Positions 1 through 10,015 of a stretch of 64,000 nucleotides of DNA are shown piece after piece. Both the position numbers and the translations under genes were made by a program. The DNA is from Streptomyces sp. JJ38 (GTDB taxonomy: Bacteria > Actinomycetota > Actinomycetes > Streptomycetales > Streptomycetaceae): positions 1 to 64,000 of the forward strand of contig NZ_JABLSI010000027.1 in assembly GCF_019303475.1 (NCBI RefSeq), read 5' to 3'. Positions within the stretch are counted from its first letter, which is position 1. Every line of letters begins with the position of its first letter. The notes beneath the pieces were generated by a model. It made no database searches, was not told the origin of the DNA, and saw only the letters and a list, made by a program, of their open reading frames with translations.

Positions 1-576
1 GGCGCCCGCACCGCCTCCGGCGCCCCAGGAGACGCGGCGGTCCGCGTCCGCGCCGAAGCCGGACTGCCGGGAGGCGTCCGCCCGCCAGGCCGCGGCGGGC
101 TCGGGGCGTGCCTGGCCGTCGGGCTCCGCGGCGGCCTGGCGCGGCGTCACCTGCCGCCCCTCCGGCCGGGCGTCGGACGGACCCGGCTGGTCGTCCAGGA
201 AGACGGGGCCGGTCTCCTCGGCGGGCACGGAGCCCCGCGGCACCGGGGCGGCGTCCCGCGGCTCGGCGGCGGGCACGGGTGCGGGTGCGGGTGCGGGTGC
301 GGCGTTCCGGGACGGCGTGGGGACGGCGTCCCGGGGCTCGGCGGCGGGCGTGGCGGCCCGGGGTTCCGGCGTGGCGGCCCGGGGCTCCGGAACGGCGGGC
401 GGACGGACCCCGGCCGGCGGCTCGGGAAGCGGCTCGCCGGGGCGTGGTTCGGGGCGGCTGGTCCCCGGTACCCACGCGACGCCGTCCCAGTAGCGGATGT
501 ATCCCGGGATGGAAGGATCCGGGTAATAGCCTGCGGGGGTGCTGCCGTTGGCGGATGCCGAGGGAGGCGCGCTCAT
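1..576 (-). CDS. RDD-family-like membrane protein, N-terminal part (cut by window start)
   Basis: The 5' 192 codons of a minus-strand gene starting at ATG 576 and continuing beyond base 1. The N-terminus has a short Tyr/Trp-rich motif (PAGYYPDPSIPG, then RYWDGVAWVPGT) of the DUF2510 kind found before RDD membrane domains in Streptomyces. About 130 residues of Pro/Ala/Glu-rich, presumably disordered linker follow, with repeated PEPRAAT and AAEPRDA units and a run of Pro-Ala dipeptides. The membrane part would lie outside the window, so the RDD assignment rests on the N-terminal motif and is an inference. It is divergent from the SsgA-like gene, sharing a 217-base upstream region. Confidence 0.7.
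   Translation of the reverse strand, partial: MSAPPSASANGSTPAGYYPDPSIPGYIRYWDGVAWVPGTSRPEPRPGEPLPEPPAGVRPPAVPEPRAATPEPRAATPAAEPRDAVPTPSRNAAPAPAPAPVPAAEPRDAAPVPRGSVPAEETGPVFLDDQPGPSDARPEGRQVTPRQAAAEPDGQARPEPAAAWRADASRQSGFGADADRRVSWGAGGGAGA
270..405. repeat. Low-complexity repeats coding a Pro/Ala linker
   Basis: Tandem GGGTGC hexamers (about 280-302) and repeated GGCGGCCCGGGG-type units (about 350-390) lie inside the RDD-like reading frame and encode Pro-Ala and PEPRAAT repeats. They look like slippage-prone coding repeats, not a regulatory element. Confidence 0.7.
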
Positions 577-793
577 CTGTCCGGTCCCGTATCTGCTTGG
601 CCGAAGTCTGGGGTGTGCAGCGTCCACATCTACCAGAGTCCGCCGGGGTCTCGGCGCGCTGTCGGCGGACCCGCACACTCCGGACCGGAACCGTTCGCGG
701 ATTTCTTCGCGAAGTCGCGTAATGATCCGGCCGCCGCGCTCTCTCACCTGGTGCAGTCCGCGTCACGCCAGCATTCAGGAAGGGCATCCCGTC
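577..793. promoter_or_regulatory. Divergent intergenic region between RDD-like gene and ssgG
   Basis: This 217-base stretch lies between the two divergent starts and must hold both promoters. A purine-rich ribosome-binding sequence (GGAAGGGC) sits just before the ssgG ATG. I see no clear consensus -35/-10 pair or operator. Confidence 0.45.
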
Positions 794-1234
794 ATGCACA
801 CCACCGTCGAACGAGAACTGGAGATGACTCTGGTGCTCTCGCCGGAGCACAGCACCTCCGTCCCGGCGAAGCTCCTCTACCGCACCGACGACCCATACGC
901 CGTCCACGTCTCCTTCCACATCGGCTCGGCGCACCCCGTGCACTGGACGTTCGCCAGAGAACTCCTCATGGAGGGCGTCTTCCGGCCGTCCGGCCACGGG
1001 GACGTGCGGGTGTGGCCGCTCTCCCCCGGTCTGGCGGGGCGGACGCCGGGGCGCAGCGTGATGTGCGTGGCGCTCAGCTCGCCCGAGGGCGAGGCGCTGC
1101 TCCAGGCGCCTTCGGGGCCGGTGGCGGCGTGGGTGGAGCGCACCCTTCGGCTGGTGCCGCCGGGTCAGGAGTCGGCCGAACTGGATCTGGACGAGGAACT
1201 GGGGGCGCTGCTCAGCGAGGAGCCGGGCGTGTGA
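794..1234 (+). CDS. ssgG: SsgA-like sporulation/cell-division regulator
   Basis: A 146-residue protein of the SsgA-like (SALP) family, found only in morphologically complex actinomycetes, where members help position septum and peptidoglycan machinery during sporulation. Family hallmarks are clear: MHTTVERELEMTLVLS at the N-terminus, then DPYAVHVSFHIG, WTFARELL, GDVRVWPLS and CVALSSPEGEALL. The acidic C-terminal LDLDEELGALL tail is also typical. The start ATG at 794 follows GGAAGGGC and matches the usual family N-terminus. The symbol ssgG rests on neighbours (FAD oxidase, hppD, AsnC) matching the remembered SCO2924 neighbourhood. The family call is secure; the paralogue identity is less so. 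Confidence 0.85.
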   Translation: MHTTVERELEMTLVLSPEHSTSVPAKLLYRTDDPYAVHVSFHIGSAHPVHWTFARELLMEGVFRPSGHGDVRVWPLSPGLAGRTPGRSVMCVALSSPEGEALLQAPSGPVAAWVERTLRLVPPGQESAELDLDEELGALLSEEPGV

Positions 1235-1290
1235 GGGGCGGTCCCGTAGGCCGGACCCCTGGCCGGTGGGACCGCCCTACCGAGGGCAAC

Positions 1291-1941
1291 TCACCCGCCC
1301 GGGGCGGAGCGTCCGGCCGGCGGGCTGTCCGCCCGTGCGGCGGGACGGCTGACCACCAGCACCGGGACGGCCGACTCGTGGAGCAGCCCGTGAGCGACAT
1401 CGCCCAGGAGCTTCTTGGACAGGCCCCGGCCGTGGCTGCCCACCACGACGACGTCGATGCCCTGCTCCCGGCTGAAGCGGGCCAGCGCCTTGGCGGGCGG
1501 CCCCGACAGGACCTCGCACCGCGCGACGCGGCCACCGACGCGTCGCGCGGTGGCGATGAGCCGGTCCTGGGCCGCGGCCACCTTCTCGGCGGACTCGGCC
1601 GCGTCGTAGTCGAGGACCTCCGCGGCCGTCAGCGTCCCCGAGCCCTGGGCCACGAGGCGGACGGCGAGGTCGACGGCGGCCTCCGAGGCGGGGGACCCGT
1701 CCACGCCGACGAGGACCCGCACCCCGTCGGGCGCCGGGCTCCCGGACTCGGTGAGAGCCAGCATCCGGGGACGCCGCTGGACGCGCTCGCTCGCGGCCAG
1801 GGCCAGCGCCGGGCCGAAGAACGCCGCCATGAGGATCCAGCCCGGGTCGCGGTGACCCCGGCGCGCCATCCACCACGCGGTGACGAGTCCGATGGCGATC
1901 CAGAGCCCCACCACGATGACGGCGAACACGAGCTTGTCCAT
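1291..1941 (-). CDS. Membrane-anchored universal stress protein
   Basis: A 216-residue protein. Two hydrophobic helices (about residues 4-24 and 32-50) precede one UspA domain (about 73-200). The domain has the start VLVGVDGSPASEAA and the ATP-binding signature G-S-H-G-R-G followed by VPVLVVS. The N-terminal membrane hairpin is unusual, since most Usp proteins are soluble, and suggests membrane attachment. It lies 97 bases downstream of the P-type ATPase in the same direction, so the two are probably co-transcribed. A direct role in sensing ATP or membrane stress for the pump is plausible but unproven. Confidence 0.85.
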   Translation of the reverse strand: MDKLVFAVIVVGLWIAIGLVTAWWMARRGHRDPGWILMAAFFGPALALAASERVQRRPRMLALTESGSPAPDGVRVLVGVDGSPASEAAVDLAVRLVAQGSGTLTAAEVLDYDAAESAEKVAAAQDRLIATARRVGGRVARCEVLSGPPAKALARFSREQGIDVVVVGSHGRGLSKKLLGDVAHGLLHESAVPVLVVSRPAARADSPPAGRSAPGG

Positions 1942-2038
1942 CGGAATCCTCTCCTTGTCCCATGGTCTCTTTGTCTCCTTGTCGCGTCCTCCCCGGGCCG
2001 TGGTCGACGGTCCGCGGGATGGCTGTGTGGACCGCCCG

Positions 2039-4786
2039 CTAACCGGGCGCCGGGCGCAGCCGTTTGTCGACGGCGATGACGAGCCCGGCGAGCAGGGCGA
2101 CGCCCAGGATGTGCAGCCATGTCCGCGCGCTGATGGGCGCGGTGTGGAAGAGGTGGTTCATCGTCGGCATGTAGGTCAGGGCGAGCTGCCCGAGCACCTG
2201 GATGAGCACGCCGCCGACAACCCACCGGTTGCCGAACAGGCCGAGTCGCCAGGCCGGACGGGTCAGCGAGCGGCAGCTGAAGAGGTACAGCACCTCCACG
2301 GCGACGAACAGGTTCACCGCTGCGGTACGCGCCTCCGCCAGGCTCGCGCCCGCGTCGCGCTCCCAGCCGAACACCCACCAGGAACCGGCGATCAGCAGGG
2401 CCGAGACCAGCAGCACCCGTACGACCAGGGCCCGGGTGAGCAGTGGGCGGGCGGGATCGCGGGGCGGCCGGTTCATGACGCCCCTCTCCTTCGGTTCGAA
2501 GGCGAGCATCAGCCCGAGCGCGACGGCCGTCGTCATGTTGATCCACAGGATCTGCGTGGGCAGGATCGGCAGCGTGCTGCCCAGCAGCACGGCCACCAGG
2601 ATCACCAGGCCCTCGCCCATGTTCGTCGGCAGGGTCCACACAACGAACTTGGTGAGGTTGTCGAAGACGCCGCGGCCCTCCTCGACGGCGGCCTCGATGG
2701 TGGCGAAGTCGTCGTCGGTGAGCACCATGTCGGCCGCGTCCTTGGCCACCTCGGTACCGCTGCGGCCCATGGCGACTCCGACGTCGGCCTGCCGCAGGGC
2801 CGGGGCGTCGTTGACGCCGTCCCCGGTCATGGCCACGACCTGGCCGCGCTCCTGCAGGGCCCGGACGAGCCCGAGCTTCTGCTCGGGCGAGACGCGGGCG
2901 AGGACGCGGGCTCGGTCGACCGCCGCGGGGTACTCCCGCGCGGTCAGCGCGGCGAGGTCGGTGCCCGTGCGCACCTCGCCCTCCCCCGGACGCGGCCCGG
3001 TCAGCAGGCCGATCCGTCCGGCGACGGCGGACGCGGTGGCCGCGTGGTCCCCCGTGACCATCTTGACGGTGATGCCCGCGTCGTGGCAGGCGCCGACGGC
3101 GGCGGTGGCGGCCGGACGCGGCGGGTCCAGCATGGCCTGGAGCCCGGTGAGGACGAGGGTGCCGGGCAGCTCCCGCTCGCTGAAGGCGGCCGGTTCGGCG
3201 GCCGGGCGCGCCGCCGTCGCCAGCACGCGGAGCCCCTCGGCCGCCAGCCGCTCGGCCGCGGCCAGGACAGTGGCGCGGTCCAGCGGCCGGGTGCCGCCGT
3301 CGGCGGCCATCTGCTCGGCGCACAGGCCGACGACGCGTTCGGTGGCCCCTTTGGCCAGCACCACGGAGGCGCCCGAGGCGGCGTCGTCGTGGAGGGTGGC
3401 CATGTACCGCCGCTCCGAGCTGAAGGCGATCGTGTCGTTCCGGGGGAGGCGTTCGGCCACCTCGTCCGCTCGCAGGCCCGCCTTGCCCGCCACGACGAGC
3501 ATCGCGCCCTCGGTGGGATCGCCGCGCAGTTCCCAGCCGCCCCCGGTGTGCGTGAGGGCGGCGTCGTTGCAGGCGGCGCCCGCGAGCAGACACCACCGCA
3601 GGGCGTGGCTCGCGTCGGCGGTGACGACGGTGCCGTCGGCGTCGCACACGGTGCCCGAGGGGGCGTAACCGCTCCCCGTCGCCTGGTAGGTGGTGCCGTC
3701 GGGGGTCCACAGCGTCCGCACCGTCATCTGGTTCTCGGTCAGGGTGCCCGTCTTGTCCGAGCAGATGACCGTGGTGCCGCCCAGCGTCTCGACGGCGGGC
3801 AGTCGTCGGATCACCGCGCGGCGACGGGCCATCCGGACGACCCCGATGGCGAGCGTGATGGTGACGGCGGCCGGCAGCCCCTCGGGGATCGCGCCCACCG
3901 CCAGGGCGACGGCGGCGGTGAACATCCGCACCGCCTCCTCGCCGCGGACGAGTCCGATCGCGAACGTCACCGCCGCCAGCGACAGGATCACCACCGTCAG
4001 GGTCCTGCTGAAGGCGGCGAGCTTGGCGGTCAGGGGCGTGGCCAAGGTCTCGGCGGAACCCACCAGGCGGTGGATGGCGCCCAGTTCCGTCTCCGGACCG
4101 GTGGCCACGACGACGCCCGCGCCCCGTCCGGCCGTCACCAGCGTCCCGGAGTGCGTCATGTTCCGACGGTCGGCGACCGGGGTCTCCGGGTGCAGCACCA
4201 CCTCGTCCTTGGTCACCGGAACGGACTCCCCGGTGAGCGCCGACTCGTCCACCCGCAGTTCCGCCACCCCCACCAGCCGGACGTCGGCCGGAACCCTGTC
4301 GCCGGCCTCGACGACGACGAGGTCGCCGGGGACCAGCTCCGCCGAGGGCACGGTGTGCTCCCGCCCCTCGCGCACGACGGTGGCCGTGGTGCGCACCATC
4401 GCCCGCAGCCCCTCCAGGGCCGCCTCGGCCTTCGACTCCTGCACGAACCCGATGAGCGCGTTGACGAGGACGACGGCGAAGATCACCGTCGAGTCGACGT
4501 ACTCTCCCAGCGCGGCGGTGACGGCGCCCGCGACGAGGAGGACGTAGATCAGCGGGTGGTGGAACTGGCGCAGAATCCGCCGCAGCAGGCTCCCCCCGGT
4601 GGCCGGGGGGAGCAGGTTGGGGCCGAACCGTTCCAGCCGCCGCGCGGCCTCCGCCCCGCTCAGGCCGCGCTCGGCGTCCGTCTCCAGCAACAGCACGACC
4701 TCGTGCGCCACCAGCGCGTGGTGCGCCTCGGCCCGGTGCCGGCCGCCGGGTGGGCGGGAGGTCCCGGTGGCCTCAGTGCCGGGCAT
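2039..4786 (-). CDS. P-type (P2-like) cation-transporting ATPase
   Basis: A 915-residue ion-pumping ATPase. It shows an N-terminal cation-ATPase domain, the actuator TGES (about 185-188), PEGLP in transmembrane helix 4 (about 301-305), the phosphorylation motif DKTGT (Asp about 344), VTGDH, and the hinge GDGVNDAP, then the C-terminal helix bundle. Helix 5 (TNMGEG) keeps the Asn and Glu of Ca2+ pumps. Helix 6 reads LWINMTTAVALG, so the Asp found there in SERCA appears to be Ala. Ion specificity is therefore uncertain; actinobacterial CtpF-type pumps are the nearest comparison I know. The start at ATG 4786 overlaps the upstream usp stop by 14 bases, indicating translational coupling. Confidence 0.9.
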   Translation of the reverse strand: MPGTEATGTSRPPGGRHRAEAHHALVAHEVVLLLETDAERGLSGAEAARRLERFGPNLLPPATGGSLLRRILRQFHHPLIYVLLVAGAVTAALGEYVDSTVIFAVVLVNALIGFVQESKAEAALEGLRAMVRTTATVVREGREHTVPSAELVPGDLVVVEAGDRVPADVRLVGVAELRVDESALTGESVPVTKDEVVLHPETPVADRRNMTHSGTLVTAGRGAGVVVATGPETELGAIHRLVGSAETLATPLTAKLAAFSRTLTVVILSLAAVTFAIGLVRGEEAVRMFTAAVALAVGAIPEGLPAAVTITLAIGVVRMARRRAVIRRLPAVETLGGTTVICSDKTGTLTENQMTVRTLWTPDGTTYQATGSGYAPSGTVCDADGTVVTADASHALRWCLLAGAACNDAALTHTGGGWELRGDPTEGAMLVVAGKAGLRADEVAERLPRNDTIAFSSERRYMATLHDDAASGASVVLAKGATERVVGLCAEQMAADGGTRPLDRATVLAAAERLAAEGLRVLATAARPAAEPAAFSERELPGTLVLTGLQAMLDPPRPAATAAVGACHDAGITVKMVTGDHAATASAVAGRIGLLTGPRPGEGEVRTGTDLAALTAREYPAAVDRARVLARVSPEQKLGLVRALQERGQVVAMTGDGVNDAPALRQADVGVAMGRSGTEVAKDAADMVLTDDDFATIEAAVEEGRGVFDNLTKFVVWTLPTNMGEGLVILVAVLLGSTLPILPTQILWINMTTAVALGLMLAFEPKERGVMNRPPRDPARPLLTRALVVRVLLVSALLIAGSWWVFGWERDAGASLAEARTAAVNLFVAVEVLYLFSCRSLTRPAWRLGLFGNRWVVGGVLIQVLGQLALTYMPTMNHLFHTAPISARTWLHILGVALLAGLVIAVDKRLRPAPG

Positions 4787-5684
4787 CGTGCCCTCGGACG
4801 ACGGCGACCGGGCAGTGGGCGTGGTGGAGGACGGCCTGGCTGACCGAGCCGAGGAGCAGTCCGGTGAACCCGCCATGCCCCCGGGCCCCGACGACCACGA
4901 GCCCGGCCCGCTCGCTCCTCTCGATCAGCGCCTCGCGCGTCCCGCCGCGGAGGACCTCGTGCTCGACCGGGACCTCCGGGTGGCGCTCCGTCCGTCCGGC
5001 CAGGGCCTCGGCCAGCACCCGTTCCTCGCCGGCGGCGAGTTCCCCCTGTTCCAGGGCGTAGGGAGCCGCCGGGTCCTCCGGACGCGGTGCCTTCACGTTC
5101 CACGGGGTCCACGCGTGCAGGGCCAGGACGCCGGTGCCCCGGAGGGCGGCCTCCGCGAAGGCGAAGTCGGCCGCCGCCGCGCCGGCCGGCGAACCGTCGA
5201 CGCCGAGGAGGACGGGGCGCGTGTCGTCCCGGGTGCCGCGCACGACCAGCAGCGGGCAGTGGCCGTGCGCGGCCAGGTGCACCGCCGTGGAGCCCAGGAC
5301 CAGCCCGGTGAACCCGCCCCGGCCCCGGCTGCCGACCACGAGCAGCACCGCGTCGCGCGAGCGGTCCTCCAGAACCGGCACCGTCTCGCCCGGCACGACC
5401 GCGCCGGTGACCGCCACCTCGGGTTCCTCGGCGCGGGCGCGCTCCACGGCGAGGGCCACCGCGCGCTCGGCCTGGTCCCGCAGCCCGCCCTCGACGGGAC
5501 CGAGCAGCTCGTCCTCGGCCGGGCCCAGCGCCGGTGGGCGAGGGGGCACGCGCAGGGCCAGCCAGACGAACGCGTGCACGACCTCCAGCGGGCAGCGGCG
5601 CAGCCGCGCCTCGCGGGCCGCCACGGCGACGGCTTCCAGGCTCGACGGGGAACCGTCGACGCCCACGACGACCGGCCGGTTCAC
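4773..5684 (-). CDS. Tandem-domain universal stress protein
   Basis: About 303 residues with two UspA domains. The first begins VNRPVVVGVDGSPSS and ends in G-S-R-G-R-G-GFTGLVLGS. The second begins VLLGVDGSPAGAAAADF and ends in GARGHGGFTGLLLGS and CPVAVVRG. Both keep the G-2X-G-9X-G(S/T) ATP-binding signature. I chose GTG 5684 because this length matches other actinobacterial tandem Usp proteins, and because a 15-codon upstream reading frame with an excellent ribosome-binding site ends exactly there (GTGA overlap). An in-frame ATG at 5744 is the alternative but has no ribosome-binding site. Its stop overlaps the ATPase start, so the two are one operon. Confidence 0.85.
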   Translation of the reverse strand: MNRPVVVGVDGSPSSLEAVAVAAREARLRRCPLEVVHAFVWLALRVPPRPPALGPAEDELLGPVEGGLRDQAERAVALAVERARAEEPEVAVTGAVVPGETVPVLEDRSRDAVLLVVGSRGRGGFTGLVLGSTAVHLAAHGHCPLLVVRGTRDDTRPVLLGVDGSPAGAAAADFAFAEAALRGTGVLALHAWTPWNVKAPRPEDPAAPYALEQGELAAGEERVLAEALAGRTERHPEVPVEHEVLRGGTREALIERSERAGLVVVGARGHGGFTGLLLGSVSQAVLHHAHCPVAVVRGHDARH

Positions 5685-5728
5685 GGCGCGGCCCTGCGGC
5701 GGTGACACGGTGCTGGCGTGTTGGTCAT
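5681..5728 (-). CDS. Putative 15-aa leader peptide upstream of usp
   Basis: AGGAGG (5736-5741) stands seven bases before an ATG at 5728 that opens the peptide MTNTPAPCHRRRAAP. Its TGA overlaps the GTG proposed for the downstream usp gene (GTGA, 5681-5684). The best Shine-Dalgarno sequence in this region therefore serves a frame other than usp. This could be translational coupling through a leader peptide or a sequencing/frameshift artefact. Confidence 0.4.
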   Translation of the reverse strand: MTNTPAPCHRRRAAP

Positions 5729-5827
5729 CTCTCGGCCTCCTCATCCCACGTTCGCCCGCGGGCGCGGGTTCCGCCAACGGGCCGACCGGCCGCGTGCGGC
5801 GAACGGGGCCCGCGGGGGGCGGGGAGG

Positions 5828-7237
5828 TCAGAAAAGCTTGCCGGGGTTGAGCAGCCCGAGGGGGTCGAAGACCTGCTTCACACCCCGGTGCAGCTCCAGG
5901 CCGACGGGGCCGAGCTCCCGGGCCAGCCACTCCTTCTTCAGCAGCCCGACGCCGTGCTCGCCGGTGATCGTGCCCTCCAGCTCCAGCCCGAGGGCCATGA
6001 TCTCGTCGAACGCGGCGTGCGCCCGGACGGCCTCCCCGGGGTCGGCGGCGTCGAAGCAGACGACGGGGTGGGAGTTGCCGTCACCGGCGTGGGCGCAGAC
6101 GCCGATGGTGAGCCCGGTGCGGTCGGCGATGGCGGTGACGCCCTTCAGCAGGTCGGCCAGACGGCTGCGGGGGACGCAGACGTCGTCGATGAGGGTCGCG
6201 CCGCCGAGCCGCTCCAGCGCCACCAGGGCGGAGCGCCGGGCCGCGAGCAGCAGCTCGGACTCGGCGGTGTCCTCCGCGGGGACGACCTCGGTGGCCCCGG
6301 CGGCCTGGCACAGCGCGGCGACGGCCGCGAGGTCCGCGGCGGCGTCGGGGGTGTCGAAGGCCGCGAGGAGGAGGGCCTCGGTGGTCTCGGGCAGGCCCAT
6401 CCGGGTGAGCTCGTTGACGGCGCGCAGGGTGGTGCGGTCCATGAGCTCCAGCAGGGCGGGCGTGTGCCCGGGGCCGCCGTCGCCCGCCATGATCCGGCAC
6501 ACCGCGTCGCAGGCGGCCTCGGGCGTGGGGAACTCGGCGGCCAGGGCGAGGGAGCGCGGCGGCTCGGGACGCAGCGCGAGCACCGCCTTGACGACGACGC
6601 CGAGGCTGCCCTCGGAGCCGACGAACAGCCGGGTGAGGTCGTACCCGGCGACGCCCTTGGCGGTGCGCCGGCCGGTGGACACCAGCCTCCCGTCGGCGAG
6701 GACGACGTCGAGGCCGAGCACGTACTCGGCGGTGACGCCGTACTTGACGCAGCACAGCCCGCCGGAGGCGGTGCCGATGTTGCCGCCGATCGTGCACTCC
6801 TCCCAGCTGGAGGGGTCCGGCGGGTAGAAGAGGCCGTGCTCGGCGACGGCCCGCGAGAGGGTGGCGTTGACGACGCCCGGCTCGACGACGGCGATCCGGT
6901 CGACGGGGCTGATCTCCAGGATGCGGTCCATCCTGACCAGCGACAGCACGATGCAGCCGTCCGTGGCGTTGGCGGCGCCGGACAGGCCCGTGCGGGCGCC
7001 CTGGGGGACGACGGGCGTCCGGGTCGCCGTCGCCGTGCGGAGCACGTGCTGCACCTGCTCCACCGTGCGGGGCAGGACGACGACGGCGGGGGTGCCGGCG
7101 GGGCAGAAGCCCGCGTGGTCGCGCGCGTAGGCGGCCTGGACGTCGGGATCGGTGAGGACGGCCTCGGCGGGCAGGCCGTCCAGGAGCCGTTCGGTCACCG
7201 TGCCCGCACCGCCCGCACCACCCGCGCTGTCAGCCAT
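5828..7237 (-). CDS. FAD-binding oxidase, GlcD (D-2-hydroxyacid/glycolate dehydrogenase) type
   Basis: A 469-residue VAO/PCMH-family flavoprotein. The FAD-binding PCMH domain is in the N-terminal half, with PQGARTGLSGAANA and IGGNIGTASGG, and a C-terminal FAD-oxidase cap ends in the diagnostic TGEHGVG and FDPLGLLNPGKLF. Family members oxidise D-lactate, glycolate or other 2-hydroxyacids and pass electrons to quinones or a partner protein. Substrate cannot be told from sequence. The start ATG at 7237 gives MADSAGG and avoids an unlikely N-terminal extension. It lies about 100 bases downstream of hppD in the same direction. Confidence 0.88.
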   Translation of the reverse strand: MADSAGGAGGAGTVTERLLDGLPAEAVLTDPDVQAAYARDHAGFCPAGTPAVVVLPRTVEQVQHVLRTATATRTPVVPQGARTGLSGAANATDGCIVLSLVRMDRILEISPVDRIAVVEPGVVNATLSRAVAEHGLFYPPDPSSWEECTIGGNIGTASGGLCCVKYGVTAEYVLGLDVVLADGRLVSTGRRTAKGVAGYDLTRLFVGSEGSLGVVVKAVLALRPEPPRSLALAAEFPTPEAACDAVCRIMAGDGGPGHTPALLELMDRTTLRAVNELTRMGLPETTEALLLAAFDTPDAAADLAAVAALCQAAGATEVVPAEDTAESELLLAARRSALVALERLGGATLIDDVCVPRSRLADLLKGVTAIADRTGLTIGVCAHAGDGNSHPVVCFDAADPGEAVRAHAAFDEIMALGLELEGTITGEHGVGLLKKEWLARELGPVGLELHRGVKQVFDPLGLLNPGKLF

Positions 7238-7338
7238 GCGGTTCAGCGTGCCAGCCGCGCGGGACGGCGGCAACGGCCTTGCACCGGACGGCTGTACGGC
7301 CGTCCGGCACAAGGCCGCTCGCGGTGGGCGGTGGCGGC

Positions 7339-8602
<1,264 letters not shown>

Positions 8603-9079
8603 ATGGGTGTCGACACGCTGGACGGCAGGCTGCTGGAGCTGCTCGCGGCGGAACCCCGGATCGGCGTCCTGGAGGCCTCACGGCGGCTCGGCGTGGCCCG
8701 GGGCACGGTGCAGGCCCGGCTGGACCGGCTCCAGAGCACCGGTGTCATCCGCGGCTTCGGCCCGGACGTCGACCCCGCCGCACTCGGCTACCCGGTGACC
8801 GCCTTCGCCACGCTGGAGATCACCCAGGGGCAGGGCGCCGACGTCCGCGCGCACCTGGCGAGCGTGCCGGAGGTGCTGGAGCTGCACACCATCACCGGGC
8901 ACGGCGACATGCTCTGCCGGCTGGTGGCCCGCTCCAACGCCGACCTCCAGCGCGTCATCGACCGGGTGGTGGGCTTCGCGGGCATCGTCCGCGCCTCGAC
9001 GGCGATCGTCATGGAGAACCCGGTGCCGCTGCGGATCGTGCCGCTCGTGCGCCAGGTCTCCCGCCCGCCGGCGCCGTGA
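8603..9079 (+). CDS. Lrp/AsnC-family transcriptional regulator
   Basis: A 158-residue regulator. An N-terminal winged helix-turn-helix (TLDGRLLELLAAEPRIGVLEASRRLG, about 4-60) is followed by an AsnC/RAM ligand-binding domain (about 70-150) with VPEVLELHTITGHGDMLCRL. These proteins form dimers to octamers and usually sense amino acids. The ATG at 8603 follows GGGAGG. Its divergence from hppD suggests control of aromatic amino acid breakdown and of its own gene. The effector is unknown. Confidence 0.9.
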   Translation: MGVDTLDGRLLELLAAEPRIGVLEASRRLGVARGTVQARLDRLQSTGVIRGFGPDVDPAALGYPVTAFATLEITQGQGADVRAHLASVPEVLELHTITGHGDMLCRLVARSNADLQRVIDRVVGFAGIVRASTAIVMENPVPLRIVPLVRQVSRPPAP

Positions 9080-9141
9080 GCGGCCGGAGCCTCGGGGAGC
9101 CGCAGCGGTGAGCGGCCGGGGCCGCACACGCCGACCGGCGC

Positions 9142-9936
9142 TCAACAGGCCGGCGTCGGCTCCCCGGTGCGCAGGGCGGCGAGCGAGGCGAGCGCGTCGT
9201 CCAGCGTCCGCACCGGGATCAGCCGCAGCCCCTCCGGCGCCTCGGCCGCGGCGTCGGCGCACTCCGCCAGGGGGACGAGGAAGGCGGTGGCGCCGTCCCG
9301 CCGCGCGGCCTGGGTCTTGAGCGGCACCCCGCCCACCGGCCCCACCGTGCCGTCCGCGTCGATCGTGCCCGTGCCGGCGACGGTCGCTCCGCCGGTGAGG
9401 CTCTCCCCGCCGTCGAGCGTGTCCACGATGCCGAGCGCGAAGAGCAGACCCGCGCTGGGGCCGCCGATGTCCTCCAGGCGCAGGGTGATGTCGATGTCGT
9501 CCTCGGCGATGCCGAGCTTCTCGAGCGCCGCGTCCACCGCGGCGTCCTGTGACCTGAGCATCGTGTCCTCGTTGTGCTCGCGGATCTCCTCCGGCGAGTC
9601 GCCCTCCGGGTACACGACGTCCTTCGGCAGCACCGCCCGGTCCTCCGCGAACCAGCCCGAGAGCAGTTCTCCGAGGCGGACCGGGGTGTCGGGGCCGGTG
9701 GCCGCGATCGTGGTCATGAGCAGGGCGCCGTCCCGCTCCCCCGGCTCCTCCGGCACGGCCTCGCCGCTGACCGAGATCACGGGCTCTCCCCGGTACTCGC
9801 CCAGGACGTCGGCGGTGACACCGGGCTGGGCCACGGAGTAGGGCAGCGGGGCGAGCGCGGCGGCGGCGAGCAGGCCGGCGAGGAGCAGGCCGCAGACGGC
9901 CAGCACCGGACGGCGGCGGGCGGCGAGAGCAGACAT
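9142..9936 (-). CDS. Secreted/anchored Lon-like S16 serine protease (YlbL type, apparently without PDZ)
   Basis: A 264-residue protein. A single N-terminal hydrophobic segment (about 10-32) should act as signal anchor and place the rest outside. The C-terminal part is a Lon (S16) proteolytic domain with the catalytic Ser in DIGGPSAGL and Lys in GGVPLKTQAA. YlbL proteins usually carry a PDZ domain between anchor and protease; here the sequence passes from MLRSQDAAVDAALEKLG directly into S16, and I see no convincing PDZ. The substrate is unknown. The start is ATG 9936. It is convergent with the AsnC gene. Confidence 0.85.
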   Translation of the reverse strand: MSALAARRRPVLAVCGLLLAGLLAAAALAPLPYSVAQPGVTADVLGEYRGEPVISVSGEAVPEEPGERDGALLMTTIAATGPDTPVRLGELLSGWFAEDRAVLPKDVVYPEGDSPEEIREHNEDTMLRSQDAAVDAALEKLGIAEDDIDITLRLEDIGGPSAGLLFALGIVDTLDGGESLTGGATVAGTGTIDADGTVGPVGGVPLKTQAARRDGATAFLVPLAECADAAAEAPEGLRLIPVRTLDDALASLAALRTGEPTPAC

Positions 9937-10015
9937 CACCCGTGCAATCTAGAGCACGGGTGACGTCCGCCCGCGTGCCCACCCACGACCGACGGCGTCG
10001 GCGCGGCCCACGGCG

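Noticed and set aside
270..405. Possible CRISPR-like short repeats
   Set aside because: Units are 6-20 bases, directly adjacent, without spacers, and lie in frame in a coding linker.
1880..4843. Long plus-strand frame opposite the P-type ATPase
   Set aside because: Its translation is low-complexity (His/Gly/Asp-rich) and it mirrors the codon bias of the real ATPase gene, which has all family motifs.
5729..5827. DosR/OsdR-type box before the usp-ATPase operon
   Set aside because: I looked for a GGGAC-type palindrome because such genes are often in dormancy regulons, but found none.
9076..9119. 12-base direct repeat GTGAGCGGCCGG between the AsnC and S16 genes
   Set aside because: One copy spans the AsnC stop codon and the sequence is simple GC-rich; probably a chance or slippage duplication.
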